A stretch of DNA of 64,000 nt from an uncultured Paracoccaceae bacterium (lineage in GTDB: Bacteria > Pseudomonadota > Alphaproteobacteria > Rhodobacterales > Rhodobacteraceae): positions 62,001 to 126,000 of the forward strand of contig CANNFR010000004.1 of the NCBI GenBank assembly GCA_947503935.1. The letters run 5' to 3'. The number at the start of each line of letters is the position of its first letter. Position 1 is the stretch's first letter. The notes under the pieces are model-generated. The model had not been told where the DNA came from, did not search any database, and saw only the letters and a list, made by a program, of their open reading frames with translations. Positions 27,685-36,619 of the stretch are shown piece by piece. The position numbers and the translations under genes are program-made.

Positions 27685-29334
27685 ATGGCCGAGATCGAAC
27701 GCGAGGCAATGGAATATGACGTGGTCATCGTGGGCGCAGGCCCCGCAGGCCTGTCGGCGGCGATCCGGCTGAAGCAGCTGGACGCCGATCTGTCGGTCGT
27801 CGTTCTGGAAAAGGGGTCCGAGGTTGGCGCGCACATCCTGTCGGGCGCTGTGCTGGACCCGTCGGGCCTTGATGCCCTGCTGCCCGATTGGCGCGAGATG
27901 GGATCGCCCATCACTGTGCCGGTGCGCGAGGATAATTTCTATATCCTGGGCGAGGCCGGGCAGCTGCGTATCCCGAATTTCCCAATGCCGCCCCTGATGA
28001 ACAACCACGGCAATTACATCGTCAGCATGGGCAATGTCTGCCGCTGGATGGCGGAGGTGGCCGAGGGTCTGGGGGTGGAGATCTTCCCCGGCATGTCGTG
28101 CTCGGCCCTCGTGATGGCCGAGGATGGCGGCGTGAAAGGCGTGGTCGCCGGTGAATTCGGCCTGAACCCCGACGGCACGCCGGGCGACGGCTATGAGCCG
28201 GGGATGGAGCTGCACGGCAAGTACGTCTTCCTGGCCGAGGGCGTGCGCGGATCGCTCTCGAAACAGGTGATCGCCGGGTTCGATCTGGCGAAGGACAGCG
28301 AGCCGCAGAAATACGGCCTCGGCATGAAAGAAATCTGGGAGATCGACCCTGATAAGCACCGCGAGGGGACCGTGACCCACACGATGGGCTGGCCGCTCGG
28401 CAAGAATGCCGGGGGTGGCAGCTTTATCTATCACCTCGATAACAATCAGGTCTATGTGGGCTTCGTCGTCCACCTGAACTACCAGAACCCGTACCTCTCG
28501 CCCTATCAGGAATTCCAGCGCTTCAAGCATCACCCGATGGTGGCCGACCTGCTGAAAGGCGGCAAGCGTGTGGCTTACGGCGCCCGCGCGATCAGCGAAG
28601 GCGGCTGGCAATCGCTGCCGAAAGTGGCGTTCCCGGGCGGCGTGCTGCTGGGCTGTTCGGCCGGTATGGTCAACGTGCCGCGCATCAAGGGTAACCACAA
28701 CGCGATGTTCTCGGGCATCCACGCCGCCGAGGCCGCGTTCGAAGCGATCCAGGCGGGCCGTTCGGGCGACACGCTGGAGGGTTATGACGACGCCCTGCGC
28801 AGAGGCCCCATAGCGAAAGACCTCAAGCGGGTGCGCAACGTCAAGCCGCTCTGGTCGAAATACGGTCTGATCGCCTCGCTGATGGGCGGCGGCATCGACA
28901 TGTGGGCGGCGAACCTGACAGGCTGGAACCCATTCGGCACGATGAAGCACGGCAAGAACGATGCCGAGGCGACCGGCCTTGCCGCCGATCACAAGCCCAT
29001 CGATTACCCGAAGCCCGACGGCACGCTGTCGTTCGACCGGCTGACCAATGTCAGCTTCTCGATGACCAATCACGAGGAAAGCCAGCCCGCGCATCTGAAG
29101 CTGGTCGATCCATCGATCCCGATCGACGTGAACCTGCCCAAATATGCCGAACCCGCCCAGCGCTATTGCCCGGCAGGCGTCTACGAAGTGGTGGGCGAAG
29201 GCGACGAAGCGCGATTTCAGATCAACTTCCAGAACTGCGTCCACTGCAAAACCTGCGACATCAAGGACCCCAGCCAGAATATCGTCTGGACCGTGCCTCA
29301 GGGCGGCGATGGGCCGAATTATCCGAATATGTAG
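27685..29334 (+). CDS. Electron transfer flavoprotein-ubiquinone oxidoreductase
   Basis: 549-residue iron-sulfur flavoprotein that passes electrons from ETF (fed by acyl-CoA dehydrogenases) to ubiquinone. FAD-binding YDVVIVGAGPAGLSAAIRL near the N-terminus, GCSAGMVNVPRIKGNHNAM in the middle, and a C-terminal 4Fe-4S motif: RYCPAGVYEV then FQNCVHCKTCDIKDPSQN. Length and domain order match bacterial and mitochondrial ETF-QO. Start at 27685 with a GGGGA ribosome-binding site about 7 bases before. It could take electrons from the acyl-CoA dehydrogenase at 20614. ETF subunits themselves are not in the window. Confidence 0.96.
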   Translation: MAEIEREAMEYDVVIVGAGPAGLSAAIRLKQLDADLSVVVLEKGSEVGAHILSGAVLDPSGLDALLPDWREMGSPITVPVREDNFYILGEAGQLRIPNFPMPPLMNNHGNYIVSMGNVCRWMAEVAEGLGVEIFPGMSCSALVMAEDGGVKGVVAGEFGLNPDGTPGDGYEPGMELHGKYVFLAEGVRGSLSKQVIAGFDLAKDSEPQKYGLGMKEIWEIDPDKHREGTVTHTMGWPLGKNAGGGSFIYHLDNNQVYVGFVVHLNYQNPYLSPYQEFQRFKHHPMVADLLKGGKRVAYGARAISEGGWQSLPKVAFPGGVLLGCSAGMVNVPRIKGNHNAMFSGIHAAEAAFEAIQAGRSGDTLEGYDDALRRGPIAKDLKRVRNVKPLWSKYGLIASLMGGGIDMWAANLTGWNPFGTMKHGKNDAEATGLAADHKPIDYPKPDGTLSFDRLTNVSFSMTNHEESQPAHLKLVDPSIPIDVNLPKYAEPAQRYCPAGVYEVVGEGDEARFQINFQNCVHCKTCDIKDPSQNIVWTVPQGGDGPNYPNM

Positions 29335-29415
29335 GCCTGTCGGGCCGAACGCCGCATTGCCAGAGGGCTGGAGGGCCGCTACCTTCCCCCGACGCCATGC
29401 TTTGAGGGAGGCCCC

Positions 29416-31128
29416 ATGCCCCGCCTGTTTGTCAGCTCTGCCACGTTCTGCGCCGCCCTGGCGCTAAGCGTTTTTGCCAATCCGGCGCCCGTTGCCGCGG
29501 ATAATGGGCTAGTCGGTTCGTACCTTGCGGCCCGCCAGGCGTCGAGCTTCAGCGACTATCAAGCAGCGGCCGATTACTACACCCGGGCCCTGGTGCGCGA
29601 TTCGTCGAACCCGTCGCTTTTGCAATCGGCGCTGATCTCGCAAATGGCCGTGGGCAATCTGGATGCGGCTGTTCCGATCGCCCGGCGCCTGCGCAGTGCC
29701 TCGGGCGGCAATCAGCTGGCCGAGGTGGTGCTTTTGGCCGATCAGATCCGCCGGCAGGACCACGAGGCGCTCTTTGCCGATTACGACGCGGGCCGCGAGA
29801 CCGGGCCGCTGGTCGACGGTCTGGTCAAGGCCTGGGCGCATCTGGACCAAGGCGATGTATCCGAGGCGCTGAGCGCCTTCGATACGCTGGGCGAGGACAC
29901 GGATTTCGCGGCATTTGCCTTCTACCACAAGGCCCTTGCCTTGGCCTTGGTCGGCGATTTCGAAGGGGCCGACCGCCTTTTCGCCGCCGATGACGGCAGC
30001 GGTTTCCGACAGACCCGCCGCGGTGTGATGGCCCATGCCGAGGTCTTGGGCCAGCTTGAGCGGTTTGACGACGCGCTTGCATTGCTGGACCTGGCCTTCG
30101 GGGCCGACCCCGACCCGGCCATCGCACAGATCCGCGCCCGGCTTGAAGCCGGTGAAACACCGCCCTTCGATCTGGTCACAAGCCCGTCTGACGGTATGGC
30201 CGAGGTGTTCTTCACCGTCGCCGGCGTGTTGAACAACGAGGCGGACGATACATACACGCTGATCTACAGCCGCATTGCCGAGGCTCTGTCACCGCGCCAT
30301 ACCGATGCCATTCTGCTGTCGGCGGCCCTGCTTGAGCGGCAAAATCAATACGAACTGGCCACAGCCGCCTACAACCGCATCCCGCGCGCGGATCCGGCCT
30401 TTCATCTGGCCGAAATGGGCCGGGCCGAGGCGTTGCGCGCCTCCGGCAAGATCGAAGCCGCGATCGAGGTGCTTGAGCAGCTTGCGAAAAGCTATGCCGA
30501 CCTGCCCGACGTCCATCGCGCCCTCGGCGATCTGCTGCGCGGGGAAGAACGCTATGACGCCGCCTCTCGCGCCTATGACGCAGCCATCGCAGCCCTGCCG
30601 ATGGAGGACCCGACGCATTGGGTGCTTTATTATGTGCGCGGTATCACGCATGAGCGGGGCGACAGATGGCCAGAGGCCGAGGCGGATTTTCGCAAGGCGC
30701 TAGATTTGGAGCCAGATCAGCCACAGGTGCTGAATTACCTCGGGTATTCGTACCTTGAGAAGCAGACGAATTACAAAGAAGCCCTGTCGATGATTGAGAG
30801 GGCCGTCGCCGCGCGGCCGAATGACGGCTACATCGTTGATAGCCTGGGCTGGGCGCTCTATCGCCTGGGCCGGTATGAAGAGGCTGTCGCCCCGATGGAG
30901 CGTGCGGCTGCGCTGATGCCGGTGGACCCTGTCGTCAACGATCATCTGGGCGATGTCTATTGGGCCGTCGGCCGCAAGATTGAGGCCGAGTTCCAGTGGC
31001 GCCGGGCCTTGTCGTTCGAGCCTGAGGAAGACGAGGCCACCCGCATCCGTCGCAAACTTGAGGTCGGTCTGGACGTGGTGCTGGCCGAAGAAGGCGCCGA
31101 CCCGATCGCGGTGGCGAATGACGGCTGA
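29416..31128 (+). CDS. Secreted tetratricopeptide-repeat protein
   Basis: 570-residue protein with a signal peptide ([20 protein letters not shown], cleavage likely after VAA) and many TPR-type helix pairs from about residue 35 to the end. The clearest repeats are near the C-terminus: [38 protein letters not shown] and [20 protein letters not shown]. Proteins of this sort act as periplasmic or outer-membrane scaffolds. The final codons overlap the ispE start by 11 bases, so the two are likely translated together, a common arrangement in the group by my recollection. Confidence 0.88.
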   Translation: MPRLFVSSATFCAALALSVFANPAPVAADNGLVGSYLAARQASSFSDYQAAADYYTRALVRDSSNPSLLQSALISQMAVGNLDAAVPIARRLRSASGGNQLAEVVLLADQIRRQDHEALFADYDAGRETGPLVDGLVKAWAHLDQGDVSEALSAFDTLGEDTDFAAFAFYHKALALALVGDFEGADRLFAADDGSGFRQTRRGVMAHAEVLGQLERFDDALALLDLAFGADPDPAIAQIRARLEAGETPPFDLVTSPSDGMAEVFFTVAGVLNNEADDTYTLIYSRIAEALSPRHTDAILLSAALLERQNQYELATAAYNRIPRADPAFHLAEMGRAEALRASGKIEAAIEVLEQLAKSYADLPDVHRALGDLLRGEERYDAASRAYDAAIAALPMEDPTHWVLYYVRGITHERGDRWPEAEADFRKALDLEPDQPQVLNYLGYSYLEKQTNYKEALSMIERAVAARPNDGYIVDSLGWALYRLGRYEEAVAPMERAAALMPVDPVVNDHLGDVYWAVGRKIEAEFQWRRALSFEPEEDEATRIRRKLEVGLDVVLAEEGADPIAVANDG

Positions 31129-31942
31129 GGCCGAGTTTGCGCCAGCCAAGGTTAACCTGACGCTGCATGTCACCGGCCAGCGGGACGATGGCTATCATCT
31201 GCTGGACAGTCTGGTGGTCTTTGCGCCGGTCGGCGATACCGTCACGGTCGCGCCGGCGCCGGACCTGACGCTGAAAGTCACGGGCCTTTTTGCCGACGGG
31301 CTTCCGACCGATAGCGGCAACTTGGTCATGCAGGCGGCCTCCGCGCTGGCCCCCGGGCGCGGCGCTGCGATCACGCTTGAAAAGAGGCTACCGGTTTCCT
31401 CGGGGCTGGGCGGCGGCTCGTCCGACGCGGCGGCCGCCTTGCGCGCGCTGGCCCGGCTTTGGGACGTGCCACTGCCCGAACCGGACACCTTCGTGTCACT
31501 GGGCGCCGACGTTCCGGTCTGCCTTGAGCGTCGCGCCACGCGGATGCGCGGGATTGGCGAAAAGCTGGACGCCTTGCCAGGTCCGGTGCCCTTTCACATC
31601 CTTTTGGTGAACCCCAATGTCTCGGTCTCGACATTGGACATTTTCGCGGTGCTGCCAGAGCGTCGGAATGACCCAATGCCAGACATCCCGCCCTTCACCA
31701 CAGCCCGCGATGTCGCAGAGTTCGCGGCCCGCTGCCGGAACGATCTGCAAGCGCCCGCCCTGACACTGGTGCCCGAGATCGTGCAGGTTCTGACAGCGAT
31801 CCGCGCGACCGAGGGGTGCCTTCTGGCGCGCATGTCGGGGTCAGGCGCGACCTGCTTTGGCCTTTATGCTGACGAGGTCGCTTTGGAGCGCGCGCGCGAT
31901 TTCCTGACCCGCGAGCATCGTGATTGGTGGGTGGCGGCCTGA
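31118..31942 (+). CDS. ispE: 4-diphosphocytidyl-2-C-methyl-D-erythritol kinase
   Basis: 274-residue GHMP kinase of the MEP isoprenoid pathway; phosphorylates the 2-OH of CDP-methylerythritol. [20 protein letters not shown] at the N-terminus, the ATP loop [17 protein letters not shown], and [12 protein letters not shown] near the C-terminus are all present. Start at 31118 overlaps the TPR gene; the frame is open earlier but inside that gene. It feeds IPP/DMAPP to the polyprenyl synthase encoded convergently next door. Confidence 0.95.
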   Translation: MTAEAEFAPAKVNLTLHVTGQRDDGYHLLDSLVVFAPVGDTVTVAPAPDLTLKVTGLFADGLPTDSGNLVMQAASALAPGRGAAITLEKRLPVSSGLGGGSSDAAAALRALARLWDVPLPEPDTFVSLGADVPVCLERRATRMRGIGEKLDALPGPVPFHILLVNPNVSVSTLDIFAVLPERRNDPMPDIPPFTTARDVAEFAARCRNDLQAPALTLVPEIVQVLTAIRATEGCLLARMSGSGATCFGLYADEVALERARDFLTREHRDWWVAA

Positions 31943-31961
31943 GGCGGCGCGGAAGGCCGCT

Positions 31962-32963
31962 TTAGCTGATCCGCTCAACCACATAATCGGCCAGATCGAC
32001 CAACATCTCGCGAATGGGATGATCGGGCATGTCAGCCAAGGCGCCTTTCGCGGTGCCGGCCCAGTCGAGCGCGGTCTGCCGGGTGCTGGCAAGCGTGTCA
32101 TGGCGCGCCATGATGGCCATGGCACGATCCAGATCACCCTCGTCCTGGCGGCCCTTTTCAATCGTCCGAACCCAGAAGGCGCGTTCATCCGCATCAGCCT
32201 TGGCAACGGCCCGGATCACCGGCAGCGTCAGCTTGCGCTCGCGAAAATCGTCACCGACATTCTTGCCGATGGTCTGGGTAGCCCCGCCGTAATCCAAAAG
32301 GTCATCGACGATCTGAAAGGCGATGCCTAACGCATCACCATAGGCGAAAAGTGCCTCGACCACGCGATCGGGCGCGCCCGCGATAACGCCGCCCACCTCG
32401 GTCGCGGCCGAGAAAAGCGCCGCCGTCTTGCCGCGCACGACCTTCAGATAGATCTCTTCATCGGTCGCCAGATTCTGGGCAGCGGTCAGTTGCAGCACCT
32501 CGCCCTCGGCGATAGTTGCGGCTGCATTTGCCAGGATATCAAGCACGCGGAGCGAGCCGGTTTCCACCATCAGTTGGAACGAGCGGGCAAAAAGATAGTC
32601 ACCGACAAGAACGGATGATTTGTTGTCCCACAGCAGGTTGGCCGTCGGCCGGCCGCGCCGTTGCCCGCTTTCATCGACCACATCGTCGTGCAAAAGCGTG
32701 GCCGTGTGGATGAACTCAACCGTCGCGGCCAGATTGATATGGTGCGCGCCCTCATAGCCGCACATCCGCGCGCTGGCCAAGGTCAGCATGGGGCGCAGCC
32801 TCTTGCCGCCGGCGTCGACCAGATGCGCGGTCACCTCGGGGATACGGGGGGCATGTTCCGAGGCCATGCGCGCGCGGATCACATCGCCCACGGCGGCCAG
32901 ATCGCCAGACAGCGTTTCGGCCAGGCGTTCGTGCGGTTTGGCGCGGGGTTCGTCCAGGCTCAT
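31962..32963 (-). CDS. ispB: Polyprenyl diphosphate synthase (octaprenyl type)
   Basis: 333-residue trans-prenyltransferase making the long side chain of ubiquinone. First Asp-rich motif LHDDVVDESGQRRG, second QIVDDLLDYGG, plus GGKRLRPML and VRGKTAALFSAATEVG. The chain length (8 or 10 units) cannot be read from this. Start at ATG 32963, just after an in-frame TTG. Product is the probable substrate of UbiA. Confidence 0.92.
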   Translation of the reverse strand: MSLDEPRAKPHERLAETLSGDLAAVGDVIRARMASEHAPRIPEVTAHLVDAGGKRLRPMLTLASARMCGYEGAHHINLAATVEFIHTATLLHDDVVDESGQRRGRPTANLLWDNKSSVLVGDYLFARSFQLMVETGSLRVLDILANAAATIAEGEVLQLTAAQNLATDEEIYLKVVRGKTAALFSAATEVGGVIAGAPDRVVEALFAYGDALGIAFQIVDDLLDYGGATQTIGKNVGDDFRERKLTLPVIRAVAKADADERAFWVRTIEKGRQDEGDLDRAMAIMARHDTLASTRQTALDWAGTAKGALADMPDHPIREMLVDLADYVVERIS

Positions 32964-33019
32964 CAAACGTCCGTCAGTTGTCTCGACAAAGCCGAAACTT
33001 TGCCGTTAAGTCATTCGGG

Positions 33020-33241
33020 ATGAAAGAGCTTCTGCGCACAAACGACCCTACGGTGATCGCCTATGCCACCGCCCTTCTTGAGGGTGAGGGTATAGCTTCG
33101 TTTACGATGGACGTCCATATGAGCGTGCTGGAAGGGTCCATCGGCATATTGCCGCGGCGGTTGATGGTGCGCGAGGCGGACCTGTTCATGGCGCGGGCCG
33201 TGATGCGCGATCTGGGTCTGTCGGTGACCGAGGATCATTAG
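33020..33241 (+). CDS. DUF2007 family small protein
   Basis: 73-residue protein: MKELLRTNDPTVIAYATALL, then ...GIASFTMDVHMSVLEGSIG and LPRRLMVREADLFMARAVMRD, the pattern of DUF2007 (putative signal transducing) proteins. Length fits. It ends right before the GTG of the methyltransferase gene (no gap), so it is coupled to it. ATG at 33020 with a GGGA just upstream. Confidence 0.85.
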   Translation: MKELLRTNDPTVIAYATALLEGEGIASFTMDVHMSVLEGSIGILPRRLMVREADLFMARAVMRDLGLSVTEDH

Positions 33242-34009
33242 GTGGAGGCCGACGATCTGACCGAGGACGATTTCCTTGGTGGGCGCGTCAGGTTGCTGCA
33301 ACCGAAAACCGGGTATCGCGCGGGCATCGACCCGGTGCTTCTGGCCGCCGCCATTCCGGCCGAGGCCGGGCAGACGGTGCTTGAGCTGGGCCTGGGCGTC
33401 GGGGCGGCCAGCCTTTGTCTTGCCGCCCGCGTGCGAGGGGTAAAGCTTGCCGGTATAGAAATGCAGGCCGCCTATGCCGCCTTGGCGCGCCGGAATGCCG
33501 AGGCGAACGGCATCGCGTTGGAGGTGTTCGAGGGCGATCTGGCGACCATGCCACCCGCGTTGAAGGCCCGCCGGTTCGACCACGTGATCATGAACCCGCC
33601 CTATTTCCGCCGCGAGGCCGGAACGCCCGCAAGCGACACTGGCCGCGAAGTGGCCCTGGGCGAGGTGCTGCCCCTGATGACCTGGGTCGAAACCGCCAGC
33701 CGCCGTCTGCTGCCTGGGGGGCGGCTGACGGCCATCCACCGGGCCGAGCGGCTGCCCGAATTGCTGACCGCCTGCGCGACGTCTCTGGGCAGTCTTGAGG
33801 TACTGCCTATCCAGCCCCGCATCAGCCGTGAGGCGACGCTGGTCCTGATGACGGCCCGCAAGGAAGGGCGCGGTGCCTTTTGTCTGCACGCGCCGCTGAT
33901 TCTGCATGACGGGCCACGGCACCTGCGTGACGGCGACAGTTTTCGCGCCGAGGTACAGGCCATCCTGCGCGATGCGGCGTCCTTATCTCTGGCGCGGGTT
34001 AAGGTTTGA
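33242..34009 (+). CDS. tRNA1(Val) A37 N6-methyltransferase-like protein
   Basis: 255-residue SAM-dependent methyltransferase. GYRAGIDPVLLAAAIPAEAG and ELGLGVGAASLCLAARV form the SAM site, and the catalytic NPPY motif reads VIMNPPYFRREAG. It resembles YfiC/TrmN6, which methylates adenine 37 of tRNA-Val. The substrate is inferred from family. GTG start immediately after the DUF2007 stop. Confidence 0.88.
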   Translation: MEADDLTEDDFLGGRVRLLQPKTGYRAGIDPVLLAAAIPAEAGQTVLELGLGVGAASLCLAARVRGVKLAGIEMQAAYAALARRNAEANGIALEVFEGDLATMPPALKARRFDHVIMNPPYFRREAGTPASDTGREVALGEVLPLMTWVETASRRLLPGGRLTAIHRAERLPELLTACATSLGSLEVLPIQPRISREATLVLMTARKEGRGAFCLHAPLILHDGPRHLRDGDSFRAEVQAILRDAASLSLARVKV

Positions 34010-34123
34010 GCAAGGTTTTGCGCGCAGCCTTGCGGCATGGCCACCGCATTCCCAAATAAAGTGACATGGGGCCTGCTTTGTGGTCCTATTATGTTACCGA
34101 AACATCATGACAGGAGGAACGAT

Positions 34124-34291
34124 ATGTCGCTGACTTCGCATCTGCAGGAACTTCGCAGAAAGCATGAGGCCCTCTCGTCGCAAGTGGAACAGGCGCAACG
34201 AAGTCCTGCGATGGACGGGCTGATGCTGGCGGATCTCAAAAAGCAGAAGCTGAAGATCAAGGAAGAGATCACGCGCCTGTCGCAAGCCTGA
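34124..34291 (+). CDS. YdcH/DUF465 family small protein
   Basis: 55-residue, strongly helical and charged protein (MSLTSHLQELRRKHEALSSQ... ending KKQKLKIKEEITRLSQA), the DUF465 type small coiled-coil protein of alphaproteobacteria. Start at 34124 with a strong AGGAGG SD about 6 bases upstream. Function unknown. Confidence 0.9.
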   Translation: MSLTSHLQELRRKHEALSSQVEQAQRSPAMDGLMLADLKKQKLKIKEEITRLSQA

Positions 34292-34307
34292 CCGGCCCTC
34301 GAAAAGC

Positions 34308-34347
34308 GGCGCCCACAAAGCCGCACGGCCCAAGCCATGTGGGCGCC
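34308..34347. terminator. Long-stem inverted repeat between convergent genes
   Basis: GGCGCCCACA (34308-34317), 20-base loop, TGTGGGCGCC (34338-34347): a perfect 10-bp stem between the DUF465 gene and the convergent LysR gene. No U tract, so termination is likely but not certain. Confidence 0.55.
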
Positions 34348-34361
34348 CAAGCAGCGTGAGC

Positions 34362-35303
34362 TTACATCTCCCGCCCCGCCGGGATGAATGTGCGACCGGC
34401 CTCGAACTGTTTGATCGTGCCTGTTTCACTGCTGACCCAATCCAGAAAAGCGCGGATCTTCGGCCGTGCCTCGGCGCCCTCGGGGCAGACCAGCCTGTAA
34501 TGCGCTTCGGTTGTCAGCGCGATCGGGTAGGGCGCCACCAACAGGCCATCGCGCAACGCGCCTTCGGCCAGCGATATCCTCCCCAGAACCACGCCAGCAC
34601 CCGCCAAGGCCGCGTCGATCGCATGGTCGGCCTGGCTGAAACGGGGCCCACCCCGTGGCGCCGCACCAAGCTTTGCCACGCGAAACCACTCGCCCCAATC
34701 GGCAGCGGGCTTGAGGAAGGCGATATCGTCCTGATGCAGCAGGGTCGCTTTCGCCAGATCTGACGGTTCGGGGAAACGCGCGGCCATCTGCGGCGTCATC
34801 ATCGGCGTCAGCCATTCATCCATCAGCGGGCGCGAGAACAGCGCCGTATCCTCGCCCACGCCAAAGCGAATGGCGATGTCGATATTGTCGCGGTCGAAAT
34901 CAAGCAGCCGCAGGGTGGCGGCAAAGCGCGGCTCAATCTGGGGATGGGCGTTGGCGAACTGGAACAGACGGGGCGACAGCCACTTCGCCGTGAAGGCGGG
35001 GCCGGCCGTGATCGTCAGCGTGGTGTCATCGGCCATGCGCCGCGCGGCGCGCCATGCTGCCTGCAGGCTTGCAAAGCCGTCGCGGATGCCAGGTTCCAGG
35101 CGCTGACCCGCTTCGGTCAGTTCGACGGCCCGGTTCAGGCGCCGGAAGACGGGCTGGCCCAGATGCTGTTCAAGCGATTTGATCTGATAGCTCAGCGCCG
35201 CGGGCGTGACGCTCAATTCCTCCGCTGCTTTTGCAAAGCTCATATGGCGAGCCGCCGCCTCAAAGGCGCGGAGGGCGGTGAAAGGGGGCGGGCGATCGCT
35301 CAT
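34362..35303 (-). CDS. LysR-type transcriptional regulator (GcvA-like)
   Basis: 313-residue regulator. N-terminal winged helix with RAFEAAARHMSFAKAAEELS and VTPAALSYQIKSLEQHLGQ (the recognition helix), then a periplasmic-binding-like effector domain (about residues 93-300) starting TTLTITAGPAF. The helix spelling PAALSYQIKSLE is that of the GcvA subgroup. Ligand unknown. An inverted repeat abuts the start codon and a tiny gene is transcribed divergently, which suggests autoregulation and control of that gene. Confidence 0.92.
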   Translation of the reverse strand: MSDRPPPFTALRAFEAAARHMSFAKAAEELSVTPAALSYQIKSLEQHLGQPVFRRLNRAVELTEAGQRLEPGIRDGFASLQAAWRAARRMADDTTLTITAGPAFTAKWLSPRLFQFANAHPQIEPRFAATLRLLDFDRDNIDIAIRFGVGEDTALFSRPLMDEWLTPMMTPQMAARFPEPSDLAKATLLHQDDIAFLKPAADWGEWFRVAKLGAAPRGGPRFSQADHAIDAALAGAGVVLGRISLAEGALRDGLLVAPYPIALTTEAHYRLVCPEGAEARPKIRAFLDWVSSETGTIKQFEAGRTFIPAGREM

Positions 35304-35330
35304 GTTCAGTTCAATAATACTTAACTGAAC
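35304..35330. promoter_or_regulatory. Inverted repeat abutting the LysR start: candidate operator
   Basis: GTTCAGTT (35304-35311), 11-base spacer, AACTGAAC (35323-35330): a perfect 8-bp dyad whose left arm touches the start codon of the regulator (ATG ends at 35303). The size and spacing are those of LysR-type operators (T-N11-A style). Confidence 0.6.
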
Positions 35331-35377
35331 GCATGAAAAGTCTCGTTTGTAAAGGCATGGCCCAAGATCGATATTCA

Positions 35378-35399
35378 GATCAGTTCAAGTCAGCTGATC
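35378..35399. promoter_or_regulatory. Second dyad upstream of the 36-codon gene
   Basis: GATCAG (35378-35383), 10-base spacer, CTGATC (35394-35399). It lies 15 bases before the start of the small gene at 35415 and shares GTTCA with the larger dyad at 35304. Possible second regulator site. Confidence 0.35.
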
Positions 35400-35414
35400 G
35401 AAAGGATCACTCAG

Positions 35415-35525
35415 ATGTTCGAAGCCAGCACAAACCGCCGCACACGCCACGCCTTCCGCTCGGCCCATCAGTTACGGTCAGACGTCCTGAAAGATGCGCT
35501 GACGCGCCTTTTCACGCGGCGTTGA
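35415..35525 (+). CDS. Small Arg-rich protein divergent from LysR gene
   Basis: 36-codon gene starting MFEASTNRRTRHAFRSAHQL and ending LTRLFTRR, very basic and helix-prone with no membrane segment. ATG at 35415 with AAAGGA about 8 bases before. A strong 10-bp terminator hairpin starts 5 bases after its stop, so it is a compact transcription unit. I do not recognise a family. Its setting (LysR dyad on one side, terminator on the other) supports it as a real expressed gene, perhaps a small RNA-binding or regulatory protein. Confidence 0.6.
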   Translation: MFEASTNRRTRHAFRSAHQLRSDVLKDALTRLFTRR

Positions 35526-35530
35526 GGTGA

Positions 35531-35554
35531 CGGGGCGCCGAAAGCGGCGCCCCG
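35531..35554. terminator. Perfect 10-bp hairpin terminator
   Basis: CGGGGCGCCG (35531-35540), loop AAAG, CGGCGCCCCG (35545-35554), followed by TTCCG. It ends the small gene at 35415 and probably also the convergent phaB transcript. Confidence 0.7.
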
Positions 35555-35562
35555 TTCCGCCC

Positions 35563-36288
35563 TCAGGCCATGTACTGGCCGCCATTTGCCGACAGGGTCG
35601 AGCCGGTGACAAAGCCCGCATCGTCCGAGGCCAGGAAGACCACAGCGCGCGCGATCTCGGACGCCTCGCCCAAACGACCCACGGGAATCTGCGGCAAGAT
35701 CACTTCATTCATCACCTTCTCGGGGATCGTGCTCATCATCTCGGTATTGATGTAGCCCGGGCAAATCACGTTGACTGTGATCCCGGCCCGGGCGCCCTCT
35801 TGGGCCAATGCCTTGGTAAAGCCGATATCGCCGGCCTTCGCGGCGGCGTAATTGGCCTGGGCGAACTGCCCCTTCTGGCCGTTGATCGAGCTGATCGTGA
35901 TCACCCGGCCAAACTTCCGCTCGCGCATGCCGGGCCAGATCGGATGGGTCATGTTAAACACGCCAGAGAGATTGGTGTTCATCACCTCGCTCCACTGCTC
36001 GGGCGTCATCTTGTGGAAGGGCGCGTCGCGGGTGATGCCGGCATTGTTGACCAAGACCTCGACCGGCCCGAGATCGGCCTCGACCTGCGCGATCCCGGCC
36101 TTGCAGGCCTCATAATCGGCCACGTCCCATTTATAGGTCTTGATGCCGGTCTCATCGGTGAAGGCCTTGGCCTTTTCATCATTGCCGGCATAAGTGGCGG
36201 CAACCTGGTACCCCTCGGCCTGCAGCGCTTTTGAGATCGCCGCGCCAATACCGCGCGATCCTCCGGTCACAAGTGCAACTCGTCCCAT
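35563..36288 (-). CDS. phaB: Acetoacetyl-CoA reductase
   Basis: 241-residue SDR enzyme that reduces acetoacetyl-CoA to (R)-3-hydroxybutyryl-CoA with NADPH, step two of PHB synthesis. VTGGSRGIGAAIS (cofactor), NNAGITRDA, and the Ser-Tyr-Lys triad in ITISSINGQKG and QANYAAAKAG. PHB-type end GGQYMA. Start at 36288 with a strong AAGGAGGAG SD, which is the tail of the preceding small gene. Downstream of phaA and a coupled 98-residue gene. Confidence 0.94.
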   Translation of the reverse strand: MGRVALVTGGSRGIGAAISKALQAEGYQVAATYAGNDEKAKAFTDETGIKTYKWDVADYEACKAGIAQVEADLGPVEVLVNNAGITRDAPFHKMTPEQWSEVMNTNLSGVFNMTHPIWPGMRERKFGRVITISSINGQKGQFAQANYAAAKAGDIGFTKALAQEGARAGITVNVICPGYINTEMMSTIPEKVMNEVILPQIPVGRLGEASEIARAVVFLASDDAGFVTGSTLSANGGQYMA

Positions 36289-36289
36289 C

Positions 36290-36586
36290 TTACTCCTCCT
36301 TTTGGGTTGATGTTGCGCGCGCCTCCGACAGATACGCGCGTCCGTCCTCCTCCCCAAGAGCCCAGCTTTCCCGCAGCTTCTCAGGGTCAGTGAAATCGAT
36401 CTTGCCGTCCAGCACATGCTGTGACGGGGGGATGTAGGTCACGTTGGCGTCTTCGTTAGCAAAGGCCTCGGCCATGTTGCGTGGCAATTTGCAGCCCCGG
36501 TCGGTCAGACGGCTGTCGCGCCAAAAACGCCGGATCCCGCCGCCGGAAAAGACAAGTTGTTCGAAGGGCAGCGGGTCACCGGCCAT
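36290..36586 (-). CDS. Small protein of unknown function between phaA and phaB
   Basis: 98-residue soluble protein (MAGDPLPFEQLVFSGGGIRR at the N-terminus; VTYIPPSQHVLDGKIDF in the middle). I do not recognise it. It is likely real. Third codon positions follow the local GC bias. Its stop TAA lies one base before the phaB ATG. The AAGGAGGAG that serves as the phaB SD is made of its last codons, so its translation should couple to phaB. It has no membrane or catalytic motif. Its location inside the PHB operon suggests an accessory role there, which is inference. Confidence 0.65.
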   Translation of the reverse strand: MAGDPLPFEQLVFSGGGIRRFWRDSRLTDRGCKLPRNMAEAFANEDANVTYIPPSQHVLDGKIDFTDPEKLRESWALGEEDGRAYLSEARATSTQKEE

Positions 36587-36619
36587 GTCAGGCGCAAAAA
36601 GGGGCTTGCGCCCCCTTGC

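Noticed and set aside
27400-29244. 614-codon frame opposite the ETF-QO gene.
   Set aside because: Antisense to a certain gene; it appears long because of codon bias.
36289-36417. Upstream extension of the phaB frame (43 codons).
   Set aside because: It lacks SDR sequence and overlaps the 98-residue gene; the strong SD and SDR N-terminus fix the start at 36288.
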